Positions 1-8,085 of a stretch of DNA of 64,000 bases are shown here, piece after piece (within the stretch, counting starts at the first letter, position 1; each line of letters opens with the position of its first letter). The DNA comes from Enterocloster alcoholdehydrogenati (GTDB lineage: Bacteria > Bacillota > Clostridia > Lachnospirales > Lachnospiraceae): positions 62,001 to 126,000 of the forward strand of contig NZ_BLTJ01000005.1 of NCBI RefSeq assembly GCF_013282095.1, in the 5' to 3' direction. The translations under genes were made by a program, and so were the position numbers. Below the pieces are notes generated by a model. It was not told the DNA's origin. It saw nothing but the letters and a program-made list of their open reading frames with translations, and searched no databases.

Positions 1-719
1 TGGCCGCTGCACTTTGCATTTCCAATGATATTGGACTTAAATACCTGCCGTGAGCGGTCCTTTGCAACAGAACGGGATACCACATCCGCACTGGAATCAT
101 CGCCGTTAAGTTCCACATCATACACGCTTTCCGCTGTCTGATCGCCGTGGGTCAGAAGGCGCTCCCGAACCAGCAGCTTGGCGCCTGCGGCCAGCTGAGC
201 CTTGTTGGTGCGGATGGTAGAATCTACGCCCCTAATCTGAACCATTTCCATCTCCATGAGGCTGTTTTCTTCCATATATACCTCTGTTCCCGGATTTAAA
301 ATGCGCTTTCCTGTGCCCTCACCTTCACCGTAATGCTTCTCAACATATTTTACCTTTGCATTTCTGCCTACAAAGAAACGGTGAATACCGTCATGCTCAG
401 AATCCTGAACGCCGCAGTTGTGGATGCCGCAGCCTGCAACAATTACCACATCCGCGTCATCTCCGATGTAGAAATCATTATATACCACCTCTTTTAAACC
501 GCTGGCGCTTAAAACTACCGGGATATGAACGCTCTCATGCTTTGTTCCCGGCTTGATGCGGATATCAATCCCAGGCTTGTCGGTCTTGGTGGCAATATCA
601 ATATTTGCCGTTGTATTTCTTCCGGCCATCTGTCCGTTGGCGCGGATATTGTAGGCTCCCTCCGGTACACCGTGAAGGTCAGCCACTTCCTCTAATAATC
701 TCTCTTCGATCTGATCCAT
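1..719 (-). CDS. SufB/SufD-family Fe-S cluster assembly protein (3' part missing)
   Basis: The reading frame opens at 719 and runs off the left edge of the window, so only the first 239 codons are visible. It starts MDQIEERLLEEVADLHGVPE. The body is the repetitive hydrophilic beta-rich sequence typical of SufB/SufD scaffold proteins, with short segments such as GTKHESVHIPVV and VVIVAGCGIHNCG. SufB/D proteins form the scaffold on which SufC drives Fe-S cluster assembly in the cytosol. A ribosome site (AGGGAGG) sits just before the start, and sufC ends 14 bases upstream, so the two are co-transcribed. Clostridia often carry a short SufB-like protein. Whether this is SufB or SufD cannot be settled from the visible part. 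Confidence 0.8.
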   Translation of the reverse strand, partial: MDQIEERLLEEVADLHGVPEGAYNIRANGQMAGRNTTANIDIATKTDKPGIDIRIKPGTKHESVHIPVVLSASGLKEVVYNDFYIGDDADVVIVAGCGIHNCGVQDSEHDGIHRFFVGRNAKVKYVEKHYGEGEGTGKRILNPGTEVYMEENSLMEMEMVQIRGVDSTIRTNKAQLAAGAKLLVRERLLTHGDQTAESVYDVELNGDDSSADVVSRSVAKDRSRQVFKSNIIGNAKCSG

Positions 720-733
720 CCTCTTGTCCTCCC

Positions 734-1471
734 TTACTGCACGGAATCAAGGAAACCAAAACAGGCATCCACTGCAGAAGCTGTTCCCATGATCTTTGGC
801 ATGATCTCATCCCTTGTACCCTGATTTACGATTTTTCCATCTGCGATCACAATAATTTCATCTGCAATATTTAAAATACGCTCCTGATGGGAAATGATCA
901 GGATGGAGCCCTTTGTATTCTGACGCATCCTCTCAAACACCTGAATCAGGTTCTGGAAGCTCCATAAGTCAATGCCGGCCTCCGGCTCGTCAAATACAGA
1001 AAGCTTGGCCCCTCTGGCAAGAATGGTAGCAATCTCAATTCTCTTTAACTCTCCGCCGGATAAGCTGCTGTTGACCTCGCGGTTAATGTAATCCTTGGCA
1101 CAGAGTCCCACTTCAGACAGGTACTGACAGGCCTCAGATACGGTCAGTTTCTTGCCGGAAGCCAGACGTAAAAGGTCAATAACCTGAACTCCCTTAAAAC
1201 GCACCGGCTGCTGGAATGCAAAGCTGATTCCCATCTTTGCCCGATCTGTAATACTCTTTTCTGTAATATCCTCTCCGTCAAACCAGATTTTTCCTCCCGT
1301 GGGATGCTCAATTCCCATGATCAGTTTTGCTGTGGTAGACTTACCTCCGCCATTTGGACCTGTGATCACCACGAATTTCCCGTCATCTACGGTCAGGCTT
1401 ATATCCTTGATAATGCCCTTTTCTCCCTTTTCATCATTTACTTCAAAGGAGAGATTTTCCAATCTAAGCAT
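734..1471 (-). CDS. sufC: SufC, Fe-S cluster assembly ATPase
   Basis: This is a 245-residue ABC-type ATPase of normal SufC length. Walker A GPNGGGKST is at about residues 38-46, the Q-loop at 87-88, the signature LSGGELKR at 137-144, Walker B with D161/E162 (VFDEPEAG), and the H-loop histidine near 195. SufC is a soluble ABC ATPase that works with SufB/D on cluster assembly and transports nothing. The start is supported by a GGTAGGAG ribosome site. It is the first visible gene of the leftward operon and is followed after 14 bases by the SufB/D-like gene. No strong promoter is obvious upstream. The AT-rich stretch around 1570-1620 is the likeliest place. Confidence 0.92.
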   Translation of the reverse strand: MLRLENLSFEVNDEKGEKGIIKDISLTVDDGKFVVITGPNGGGKSTTAKLIMGIEHPTGGKIWFDGEDITEKSITDRAKMGISFAFQQPVRFKGVQVIDLLRLASGKKLTVSEACQYLSEVGLCAKDYINREVNSSLSGGELKRIEIATILARGAKLSVFDEPEAGIDLWSFQNLIQVFERMRQNTKGSILIISHQERILNIADEIIVIADGKIVNQGTRDEIMPKIMGTASAVDACFGFLDSVQ

Positions 1472-2205
1472 AATGACACTCCTACCTCTCTTTTTCTTCT
1501 GTATACGTTCAAAGCCGTTTGGCGCTCAGAATGTATACTTTTATGTTTTCCCTTGGGGGCCAAAAAGCCGCACAACCTACAGTATATACTATTTACAGCT
1601 AAATTACTATTATAATTTACCACTCACGGCAAAAAATGTCTGCAGCATTTGCACCGCATCCCCAGCTTCTTCTCTGAAAGAATGGCTAAGGGAGTGCAGA
1701 TGCCGGGTTTCTTGTTGGAAAACTGCCAAAAATTCTGTACTTTGCTCTTTAGATGAACTATCTATATTTTTACGGTTCATGCTGTAATTTTAGAAAAAGA
1801 GGTGTATGATTGTATATGAACAAACATGAGCTTGAAGAATATATTCGCCAGAAACTCTAATTATACGCCCCCTAAACAACAGAATATTAGTCCCATAAGA
1901 TTGAAAAAAAGGAGGCTTTATGCTATACTTTATACTTGCGTTAAGTCCTTTTTTTGCTGAAAGGAGTCCGATATAGGAAAAAACTTTAAAAGGTAAGGCG
2001 TGCGGTAAAGGCAAAGAAAAATATTTTTTGACACTGCCGGGAATGGTTTAATTATTGGACTGCTAATATAATTTATTCCCCCGTACCGAATACAATTATG
2101 AAATTATCGGGCAAGCCTCATAACAACAATAGACCTATATGTCTATGTCACGGACGAATCCCTTATAAAAGCTGCTCAGCAATCTGAATCAGCTGCACCC
2201 ATGAT
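1472..2205. other. Gene-poor AT-rich spacer between sufC and ychF
   Basis: I see no convincing gene here. The left part should hold the suf promoter. It contains repeated GTATAC-like words (about 1502, 1531) and a perfect palindrome AGTATATACT at 1581-1590. Around 1816-1860 lies a 14-codon open frame that resembles the start of an MmcQ/YjbR protein. At 1920-1976 an 18-codon frame (MLYFILALSPFFAERSPI) follows a strong AAAGGAGG site, but nothing else supports it. A TTGACA at 2028-2033 has no good -10 partner at 17 bases. Confidence 0.6.
1816..1860 (+). pseudogene. Possible 5' remnant of an MmcQ/YjbR-family gene
   Basis: A 14-codon frame reads MNKHELEEYIRQKL and then stops with TAA. MmcQ/YjbR-family proteins of Clostridia commonly begin with a very similar helix (MN..EL..YI...YG). 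A purine-rich AAGAGGTG site lies about ten bases upstream. Nothing resembling the rest of the roughly 115-residue family follows. It is either a decayed gene start or chance. The match is short and is judged from memory only. Confidence 0.25.
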
Positions 2206-2234
2206 TTGAAAAAAGGCGTAAAAAGGTGTAATAA
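2206..2234 (+). promoter_or_regulatory. Candidate promoter of ychF
   Basis: TTGAAA at 2206-2211 and TAATAA at 2229-2234 are separated by 17 bases. This predicts transcription from about 2241 and a leader of about 55 bases before ychF. Confidence 0.5.
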
Positions 2235-2249
2235 AAATATAGAGAAAGG

Positions 2250-2279
2250 CAGAAACCCGCAAAATTACAAGGGTTTCTG
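2250..2279 (+). promoter_or_regulatory. Hairpin in the ychF leader next to the ribosome site
   Basis: A perfect 9-bp inverted repeat, CAGAAACCC ... GGGTTTCTG with a 12-base loop, ends 17 bases before the ychF start codon. No T-run follows, so it is not a terminator. It could tune ribosome access or RNA stability. Confidence 0.5.
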
Positions 2280-2296
2280 AACAGGTAAAGATAAAA

Positions 2297-3394
2297 ATGA
2301 AATTAGGTATCGTAGGACTCCCCAATGTAGGCAAGAGCACTCTTTTTAATTCCCTGACCAAGGCAGGGGCAGAGTCGGCCAACTATCCCTTCTGCACCAT
2401 TGACCCTAATGTAGGCGTTGTACCAGTGCCGGATGAGCGTTTGGACAAGCTGACCTCAATGTATCATTCAGAAAAAACCACTCATGCAGTAATCGAGTTT
2501 GTAGATATCGCCGGTCTGGTAAAAGGGGCTTCCAAGGGCGAGGGACTGGGAAATCAGTTCCTGTCCAATATCCGCGAGGTCGATGCTATCGTCCATGTAG
2601 TCCGCTGCTTTGACGATCCAAACGTGATCCATGTAGACGGAAGCGTAGATCCTGTTCGTGACATTGAAACCATTAACCTGGAGCTGGTATTCTCTGATAT
2701 TGAGATCCTAGAGCGCCGCATTGCCAAGCAGTCCAAGGGCGCTTTCAACAACAAGGAACTGGCTAAGGAAGTGGAGCTTTTAAAGGCTATCAAGGCTCAT
2801 CTGGAGGAGGGCAAATTAGCCCGCAGCTTTGAGGCGGATGATGAGGACGACCGCGCGTTTATCAATTCCCTGGATCTTCTTACCTGGAAACCGGTGATTT
2901 TTGCCGCCAATGTTTCTGAGGATGATCTGGCTGATGACGGCGTTTCCAACCCATATGTTTCTGAAGTCCGTCAGTTTGCCGGTGAGAATGACTGTGAGGT
3001 ATTCGTGATCTGCGCGGAGATTGAACAGGAAATCGCAGAACTTGAGGACGACGAAAAGAAGATGTTTCTGGATGATCTGGGTTTGAAGGAATCCGGCCTT
3101 GAAAAGCTGATTGCCGCCAGTTACCGGATCCTGGGCCTTATGAGCTATCTGACTGCCGGCCCTCAGGAATCCAGAGCCTGGACCATCAAGGTAGGAACGA
3201 AAGCACCTCAGGCTGCGGGCAAGATCCACAGCGATTTTGAGAGAGGCTTTATCCGTGCCGAAGTGGTAAATTACGATGATCTCATGTCCTGCGGCAGCAT
3301 GAACGCAGCCAAAGAAAAGGGGCTGGTTCGTTCCGAAGGCAAAGAATATGTAATGAAGGACGGCGATGTGGTACTCTTCCGCTTCAACGTATAA
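2297..3394 (+). CDS. ychF: Ribosome-binding ATPase YchF (Obg family)
   Basis: This 365-residue protein is full length for YchF/OLA1. The P-loop is GLPNVGKST (residues 7-15), followed by YPFCTIDPN near 35-42, the G3 region [16 protein letters not shown], and NVSE in the position of the altered G4 motif (NxxE) that makes YchF prefer ATP. A C-terminal TGS domain ends the protein. YchF binds ribosomes and affects translation and stress responses. The ribosome site (ACAGGT) is weak and lies behind a leader hairpin. The gene is monocistronic between its own promoter and a strong terminator. Confidence 0.95.
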   Translation: MKLGIVGLPNVGKSTLFNSLTKAGAESANYPFCTIDPNVGVVPVPDERLDKLTSMYHSEKTTHAVIEFVDIAGLVKGASKGEGLGNQFLSNIREVDAIVHVVRCFDDPNVIHVDGSVDPVRDIETINLELVFSDIEILERRIAKQSKGAFNNKELAKEVELLKAIKAHLEEGKLARSFEADDEDDRAFINSLDLLTWKPVIFAANVSEDDLADDGVSNPYVSEVRQFAGENDCEVFVICAEIEQEIAELEDDEKKMFLDDLGLKESGLEKLIAASYRILGLMSYLTAGPQESRAWTIKVGTKAPQAAGKIHSDFERGFIRAEVVNYDDLMSCGSMNAAKEKGLVRSEGKEYVMKDGDVVLFRFNV

Positions 3395-3429
3395 TCCAGT
3401 CTGCATCCTCTTCTGATGCGTTTACAGCA

Positions 3430-3485
3430 AAAAACTCCCGGTCTTCAGGATGGCTTCTAACCATCCTGGAGACCGGGAGTTTTTA
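3430..3485. terminator. Bidirectional terminator between ychF and the decarboxylase genes
   Basis: A long hairpin (AAAAACTCCCGGTCT ... AGACCGGGAGTTTTT, with inner CAGGATGG/CCATCCTG) has A/T runs on both sides. It ends ychF from the left and the small pump gene from the right. Confidence 0.9.
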
Positions 3486-3502
3486 TTATTACATTTTATT
3501 TC

Positions 3503-3631
3503 CTACTGCTCTTTCTTTCCGGAAGTCAGTTTTCCAAGAACAATCACTGCCACCATGATCACAAAGATGGCTACGAAAATACCGCCCATTCCTTTTGCCA
3601 TGATCTCCAGAGCAATCTCTACGTTATTCAT
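3503..3631 (-). CDS. Small membrane peptide, gamma-like subunit of a Na+-pumping decarboxylase
   Basis: A 42-codon gene starts at 3631 behind a perfect TAAGGAGG site, 13 bases after the stop of the beta-subunit gene. The protein has a short amphipathic start (MNNVEIALEIMAKGMGGI), one hydrophobic span (IFVAIFVIMVAVIVL) and a basic tail ending KKEQ. This is the plan of the N-terminal part of OadG/GcdD-type subunits, which anchor Na+-translocating decarboxylases in the membrane. It lacks the long linker and metal-binding tail of full OadG. The assignment is inferred from position, size and topology. Confidence 0.65.
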   Translation of the reverse strand: MNNVEIALEIMAKGMGGIFVAIFVIMVAVIVLGKLTSGKKEQ

Positions 3632-3644
3632 GCGTATTTCCTCC

Positions 3645-4793
3645 TTACAGATACTGTGTGACAATGCTGATCACCAGGCCGCCTGCGATTACAGAGGCTA
3701 CCTGACCGGATACGTTGGTACCGGCTGCCTGCATCAGGATGATGTTGCCCGGCTCTGCTTCTGCCGCCATCTTCTGTACTACGCGGGAAGACATGGGGAA
3801 TGCAGAGATACCGCAGCCGCCGATCATAGGATTAACAGGGTTCTTGCCTGCCATCTTCAGGAATACATTGACTAACTTTGCAAAGAGCACACCGCCGATG
3901 GTGTCGAATACAAAGGCCACCAGACCTAAGCCCATGATCATCAGGGTTGCCGGATTTACGAACTGCTCCGCCTTCATGCTGAAGGAAATGGTAATACCAA
4001 GAAGCAGGGTAATTATATTTGCCAGTTCGTTCTGAGCTGCCTGGCTTAAGCTGTTAAGTACGCCACACTCACGCAGCAGGTTGCCGAACATAAGGAAACC
4101 TACCAGTGCTACGGACTGAGGAGAAATAAAGCCTACGATAATGGTAACTGCGATCGGGAAAGCGATCCTCAGGGTCTTATTTACACTCTTTGGATTATAT
4201 TCCATATGGATGCAGCGTTCTTTATGGGTAGTTACAAGCTTAATAGCAAAGGGCTGAATGATCGGCACCAGAGCCATATAGGAATAAGCGGCCACCGCAA
4301 TGGGGCCCATGTAGTTGGAGCCCAGCACCTGGGATACCAGGATGGATGTAGGGCCGTCTGCCGCGCCGATGATACCGATGGAAGCCGCGTCCTTTAAATC
4401 AAAGCCCAGCAGGCAGGCAATCAGGATAGCCGCAAAGATACCAAACTGTGCCGCAGCACCGAATAAGAACAGCACCGGCTGGCTTAATAAAGGACCGAAG
4501 TCGATCATGGCTCCGATACCGATAAACAGCAGGATGGGCATGGCCTCAGAAGCCTCAATGCCGGACTCAAACAGCCACTGGATGATACCTGCAGCAGGTA
4601 CTTTTCCCTGAACCATCTGATCAATCACTCCAGAATAGGGCAGATTTACCAGAATGGCTCCAAATCCCAGGGGAAGCAGCAGGGAAGGCTCATATTCCTT
4701 CTTTACAGCCAGCCAGATCAGTACGATACCTACAATATACATGACCAGCTGCTGCCAGGTGACTGCCAGGATTCCTTCCAATAGAAAACTCAT
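3645..4793 (-). CDS. oadB: Na+-translocating decarboxylase beta subunit (OadB/GcdB type)
   Basis: This 382-residue membrane protein is close to full family length. Family motifs are GIIGAADGPTSIL, which carries the conserved Asp of the first ion site, GNLLRECGV, FDTIGGVLFAK, and NPMIGGCGISAFPMSSRV near the C-terminus, which carries the second-site Ser/Arg region. The subunit couples decarboxylation of carboxybiotin to Na+ export. The substrate (oxaloacetate, glutaconyl-CoA or methylmalonyl-CoA) is set by the alpha subunit, which is not in this window. The start follows AAGGAGGAG. A promoter at 4933-4961 gives it its own transcript with the small gamma-like gene. The neighbouring citrate carrier suggests oxaloacetate. 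Confidence 0.88.
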   Translation of the reverse strand: MSFLLEGILAVTWQQLVMYIVGIVLIWLAVKKEYEPSLLLPLGFGAILVNLPYSGVIDQMVQGKVPAAGIIQWLFESGIEASEAMPILLFIGIGAMIDFGPLLSQPVLFLFGAAAQFGIFAAILIACLLGFDLKDAASIGIIGAADGPTSILVSQVLGSNYMGPIAVAAYSYMALVPIIQPFAIKLVTTHKERCIHMEYNPKSVNKTLRIAFPIAVTIIVGFISPQSVALVGFLMFGNLLRECGVLNSLSQAAQNELANIITLLLGITISFSMKAEQFVNPATLMIMGLGLVAFVFDTIGGVLFAKLVNVFLKMAGKNPVNPMIGGCGISAFPMSSRVVQKMAAEAEPGNIILMQAAGTNVSGQVASVIAGGLVISIVTQYL

Positions 4794-4873
4794 TGTTTCT
4801 CCTCCTTGTTATGCAGTGTACAGGGAAAACTCTCCATCTTTGTACACATTTGCAGTATTTTTTGCGCAGATTG

Positions 4874-4913
4874 GGGACGGCCGCCGTTCAAAATCCCTAC
4901 GGCAGGTCGTCCC
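4874..4913 (-). promoter_or_regulatory. Leader hairpin upstream of the beta-subunit gene
   Basis: GGGACG...CGTCCC with a second paired block (ACGGC/GCCGT) forms a GC-rich stem-loop in the untranslated leader, between the promoter and the start at 4793. No T-run follows on the transcribed strand, so it is not a terminator. Confidence 0.4.
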
Positions 4914-4932
4914 ACTTCCGCATAACACTCAT

Positions 4933-4961
4933 ATTATAACTGATTTTTTACTGTTTGTCTG
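4933..4961 (-). promoter_or_regulatory. Promoter of the beta-subunit gene
   Basis: On the minus strand CAGACA (4956-4961) and TATAAT (4933-4938) are 17 bases apart. The predicted leader is about 130 bases. Confidence 0.6.
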
Positions 4962-5035
4962 CTAATTTTTTGCAATATTCCATTTATTTCTTATAACTAT
5001 TCAGGACAGCATTTCTTCCTGAACCGCTGTTGCAT

Positions 5036-6343
5036 TTACAAAATCGGCAGATATCCCAGTGCAAGTCCCACCACCATAAAGATAGCGAAAATACCTACGC
5101 ACCAGCGGAAAATATATCCCTGATACTGAGCCAGGGTGATTTCGGTCTGGTCCATCAGAAGGTAGATGAACGGAACCAGCGGGCTTAAGAAATGGAACGC
5201 CTGTCCCATAAGGGCTGCAAAGCCGATCTGCAGGTCTGTAAAGCCATAAGCCTGAGCAGTAGCAGCCAGCGGAGGCAGAACGCCGTAGTAGAAAGCGTCG
5301 TTGTTTAACAAGTATGTACCCGGAGCGCTGATTACTGCAATAATCACTGCAAAATAGCGTCCCAGAGACTCAGGAATTACAGATACCAGAAGTTCTGCAA
5401 TGGCATTTGACATACCGGCATTTTCCGGGCCGTTTAATACGCCCATAAGTACGCCTGCGCCAAGAACCATCATAACTACATTGATCATATCAGGAGCCAG
5501 AGAGCTGATTACCTTTCTCTGAACCTTCTGATTTGGATAATTGATTACCAGTGCCAGCGCAGTTCCCACACCAAAGAGGATTGCGGAAGAAGCAAGACCC
5601 ATGATCAGGGAAACGATGATAGCAGCTGTAAGAATCAGATTGATCCAGAGGCGGTTTGGACGCTTCCATTCCTGTTCTTCCTCGGAAGTCTCCACGGTGT
5701 GAACCTCATTAACCACATCCTTGCGCACGCCCAGACGCTTCCTCTCCTTGATGCCCAGGTAGTAGGCAACGCCGATGACATAAATAGCAGAAAGAGCCAT
5801 TCCAGGCACCAGAGGCGCCAGAATCTCACCTGCATCCAGATGCATAACGGACATAACGCGGGCTGTAGGGCCGCCCCATGGAATCAGATTCATGATACAG
5901 TTCTGTAAGATGATCAGATTTGCCAGGTAGATCTTTTTGATCCCCAGACGGTTGTAAATAGGGATCAGAGCCGTACAGCAGATCATAACGGTTGTGGTTC
6001 CGTCTCCGTCCAGAGACACAAAGGCTGCCAGAACCGCTGTTCCAACTAAAACCTTTAACGGATCGCCCTTACACCAGGCTACCACCCTGTCTACCATAGG
6101 GTCAAACATTCCCGTAAGCAGCATAACGCCGAAATACAGGATCGCAAAAGTCATCATTGCGAAAGTGGAAGCCACGCTCTTGATCCCGTCCATGGCATAG
6201 CCGAAGGTATCCCAGCCATAACCGGCTAAAAGGCCAAAAAGGATAGGAACCAGGATCAGAGAGGTAAATGGGCTGAGCTTCTTTGCCATGATCAGTGCCA
6301 TAAATACGATGATCATGCCAAAACCAAGTAACGCCAGATACAT
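5036..6343 (-). CDS. CitMHS-family citrate (tricarboxylate-metal) transporter
   Basis: This is a 435-residue polytopic membrane protein with about 11-12 hydrophobic spans, opening MYLALLGFGMIIVFMALIMA. The segment ILFGLLAGYG, the loop FVSLDGDGTTTVMICC and the re-entrant-like LIPWGGPTARVMS are characteristic of the CitMHS family. These carriers take up citrate or citrate-metal complexes with protons. A charged cytoplasmic loop lies near residues 200-230. The start follows AAAAGGAGG. It sits upstream of the decarboxylase beta subunit on the same strand. Together they fit citrate uptake followed by oxaloacetate decarboxylation, but no citrate lyase gene is visible here. Confidence 0.85.
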   Translation of the reverse strand: MYLALLGFGMIIVFMALIMAKKLSPFTSLILVPILFGLLAGYGWDTFGYAMDGIKSVASTFAMMTFAILYFGVMLLTGMFDPMVDRVVAWCKGDPLKVLVGTAVLAAFVSLDGDGTTTVMICCTALIPIYNRLGIKKIYLANLIILQNCIMNLIPWGGPTARVMSVMHLDAGEILAPLVPGMALSAIYVIGVAYYLGIKERKRLGVRKDVVNEVHTVETSEEEQEWKRPNRLWINLILTAAIIVSLIMGLASSAILFGVGTALALVINYPNQKVQRKVISSLAPDMINVVMMVLGAGVLMGVLNGPENAGMSNAIAELLVSVIPESLGRYFAVIIAVISAPGTYLLNNDAFYYGVLPPLAATAQAYGFTDLQIGFAALMGQAFHFLSPLVPFIYLLMDQTEITLAQYQGYIFRWCVGIFAIFMVVGLALGYLPIL

Positions 6344-6379
6344 ACAAAACCCTCCTTTTGCACGTTAACGCACCCTTTC

Positions 6380-6403
6380 GTCCGGGATGCGCCATTCCCG
6401 GAC
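6380..6403 (-). promoter_or_regulatory. Leader hairpin upstream of the citrate carrier
   Basis: GTCCGGGA ... TCCCGGAC forms an 8-bp perfect stem with an 8-base loop, between a putative promoter and the ribosome site of the carrier gene. No T-run follows. Confidence 0.4.
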
Positions 6404-6433
6404 TGCCGGGCATACGCACATTTGATAGCTTGT

Positions 6434-6462
6434 ATTATATCTGGCGTTTCTTAAAGGAATCA
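6434..6462 (-). promoter_or_regulatory. Weak candidate promoter of the citrate carrier
   Basis: TATAAT (6434-6439, minus strand) is well formed. The -35 at 17 bases (TGATTC) is poor, so an activator could be needed. Confidence 0.4.
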
Positions 6463-6512
6463 GTGTTTATTCTTACAATCCATTAAGATTTGTTAAAATA
6501 ATGCTAAAATCT

Positions 6513-7859
6513 TCACTTTTCCTCCTCTTCCTCTGTTCCAGGCAGCTCTTTTAATGTAAGCTTTATCCTGTCAATAACCCTGTCCTCCACAGACTGGATC
6601 TCATAATCTGCTTCCTCCGTCTGAACCGTCAGAGGAAGTTCCTCCTCCTCAGGAATATGGCCCAGAAGTTCCATCAGATACCCCGAAAGCGTATCGCAGG
6701 CGCTGTCCATGTGCAGGTGCAGTTCTTCTTTCAGATCAAAAAGGGAAATGCTTCCTGATACACGGTAGACCCGGTTGGGCTCGATCTCCATGAGCTCGGG
6801 CTCTTCTTCCTCGTATTTCTCATGGATATCTCCCACGATCTCCTCGATCAGATCCTCCAGCGTAACCATACCGGATACGCCTCCGTACTCGTCTACCAGA
6901 ATGGCCATTTTCTCCTTTTTGGCCTGCATCTGTTCAAATAAGGCGTCCGTGCGGAGATTTTCCGGCACAAAATAAGGCGGGAGCAGAAGGGAGCGGATAT
7001 CCAATTCCTCAAAGGACGTTTCCCTGGCCTGGAGTACCAGAAGCTTGGTTGACAGAATACCAATGATGTTGTCCATATCCCCTTCATAAACTGGGATCTT
7101 GGAGTGCATGGACTGCAAAATCTCATCCAGATACGACTCCATCGGCTCTTCAATGTCGATGGCCACCATATCTTGTCTGGAAACCATAACCTCTCTGGCT
7201 TTCTTATCGTCAAAGGAGAAAATGGATGTGATCATCTCCTTTTCGATCTCATTAAACACGCCATTTTCGCTTCCTGTCTCTAAAAGAGACTTAATCTCCT
7301 CCTCGGAAACATCCGTCTCCAGAGTCTCACTGTGCATCCCCAGAAGCTTCAAAATGCCGCTGGTAGACAGGGTGAGCAGACGGATAAACGGGTTCATGAC
7401 CCGCGAGATAAAATAAACCGGGCCTACGCAGAAAAGACTGAAGCCCTCTGCCTTCTGAAGAGCGATCCGCTTTGGCACAAGTTCACCAAAGACCAGATTA
7501 AAATAGGCCAGGATCACCGTTACAACGATTCCCGCTACCGTCTGGCTGTAGGGCACGTTCCACTGGTTCATCTTTACTGCCAGCTCCTGGGCGATACCTG
7601 TCGCCGCCGATGCGCTGGAGAAGAAGCCCGCCAGGGTGATAGCCACCTGGATGGTAGAGAGAAAGACCGTTGAATCCTCCATCAGGCGCTCGATCAGGGC
7701 GGCATTTTTATTGCCCTGCTCCGCCAGACGGTGGATCTTGTTTTTGTTGACAGATACCACAGCCATCTCAGATCCTGAGAAAAATGCGTTGATCAGAGTT
7801 AAGACCAGCAGGATGAGCAGCTGTGTGATGATACTGGCCGATTGTGGATCGGATTCCAT
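6513..7859 (-). CDS. HlyC/CorC-family membrane protein (CNNM domain + CBS pair)
   Basis: This is a 448-residue protein. Residues about 12-195 form a CNNM (DUF21) membrane domain with spans such as LLILLVLTLINAFFSGSEM. A CBS-domain pair follows (VSRQDMVAIDIEEPM ... GIL and VDEYGGVSGMVTLEDLIEEI). The C-terminal CorC_HlyC transporter-associated domain contains YRVSGSISLFDLKEEL. The tail is very acidic (EEEEEK). Family members are linked to Mg2+/Co2+ efflux or Na+-coupled Mg2+ transport. The older name hemolysin is misleading. The start follows AAAAAGGAGG. It appears to be transcribed alone. Its ion specificity cannot be read from sequence. Confidence 0.9.
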   Translation of the reverse strand: MESDPQSASIITQLLILLVLTLINAFFSGSEMAVVSVNKNKIHRLAEQGNKNAALIERLMEDSTVFLSTIQVAITLAGFFSSASAATGIAQELAVKMNQWNVPYSQTVAGIVVTVILAYFNLVFGELVPKRIALQKAEGFSLFCVGPVYFISRVMNPFIRLLTLSTSGILKLLGMHSETLETDVSEEEIKSLLETGSENGVFNEIEKEMITSIFSFDDKKAREVMVSRQDMVAIDIEEPMESYLDEILQSMHSKIPVYEGDMDNIIGILSTKLLVLQARETSFEELDIRSLLLPPYFVPENLRTDALFEQMQAKKEKMAILVDEYGGVSGMVTLEDLIEEIVGDIHEKYEEEEPELMEIEPNRVYRVSGSISLFDLKEELHLHMDSACDTLSGYLMELLGHIPEEEELPLTVQTEEADYEIQSVEDRVIDRIKLTLKELPGTEEEEEK

Positions 7860-8085
7860 AGTGAAAAATTCCTCCTTTTTTGCGGCGTCCCGAATCTGTG
7901 TCCGGGAACGGTTAATATGTATAAGCTACATTATACTGAAAAGAAGGGAATTTGTCAGCAAAAATTTTTTACATCCCCCATCAGACGGCCAATCTGTATT
8001 TACGCAGCCGCCGATCTGTGTTAAAGTAGCCGTATATAAACAGGTCAGCCGCAGGCGGCAGAATTTACACATAAGGAGCTAAAAA

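Noticed and set aside
2028-2072. TTGACA and TATAAT in the spacer upstream of ychF, read as one promoter
   Set aside because: The two hexamers are 33 bases apart, far from the usual 16-18. The TTGAAA/TAATAA pair at 2206-2234 is better placed.
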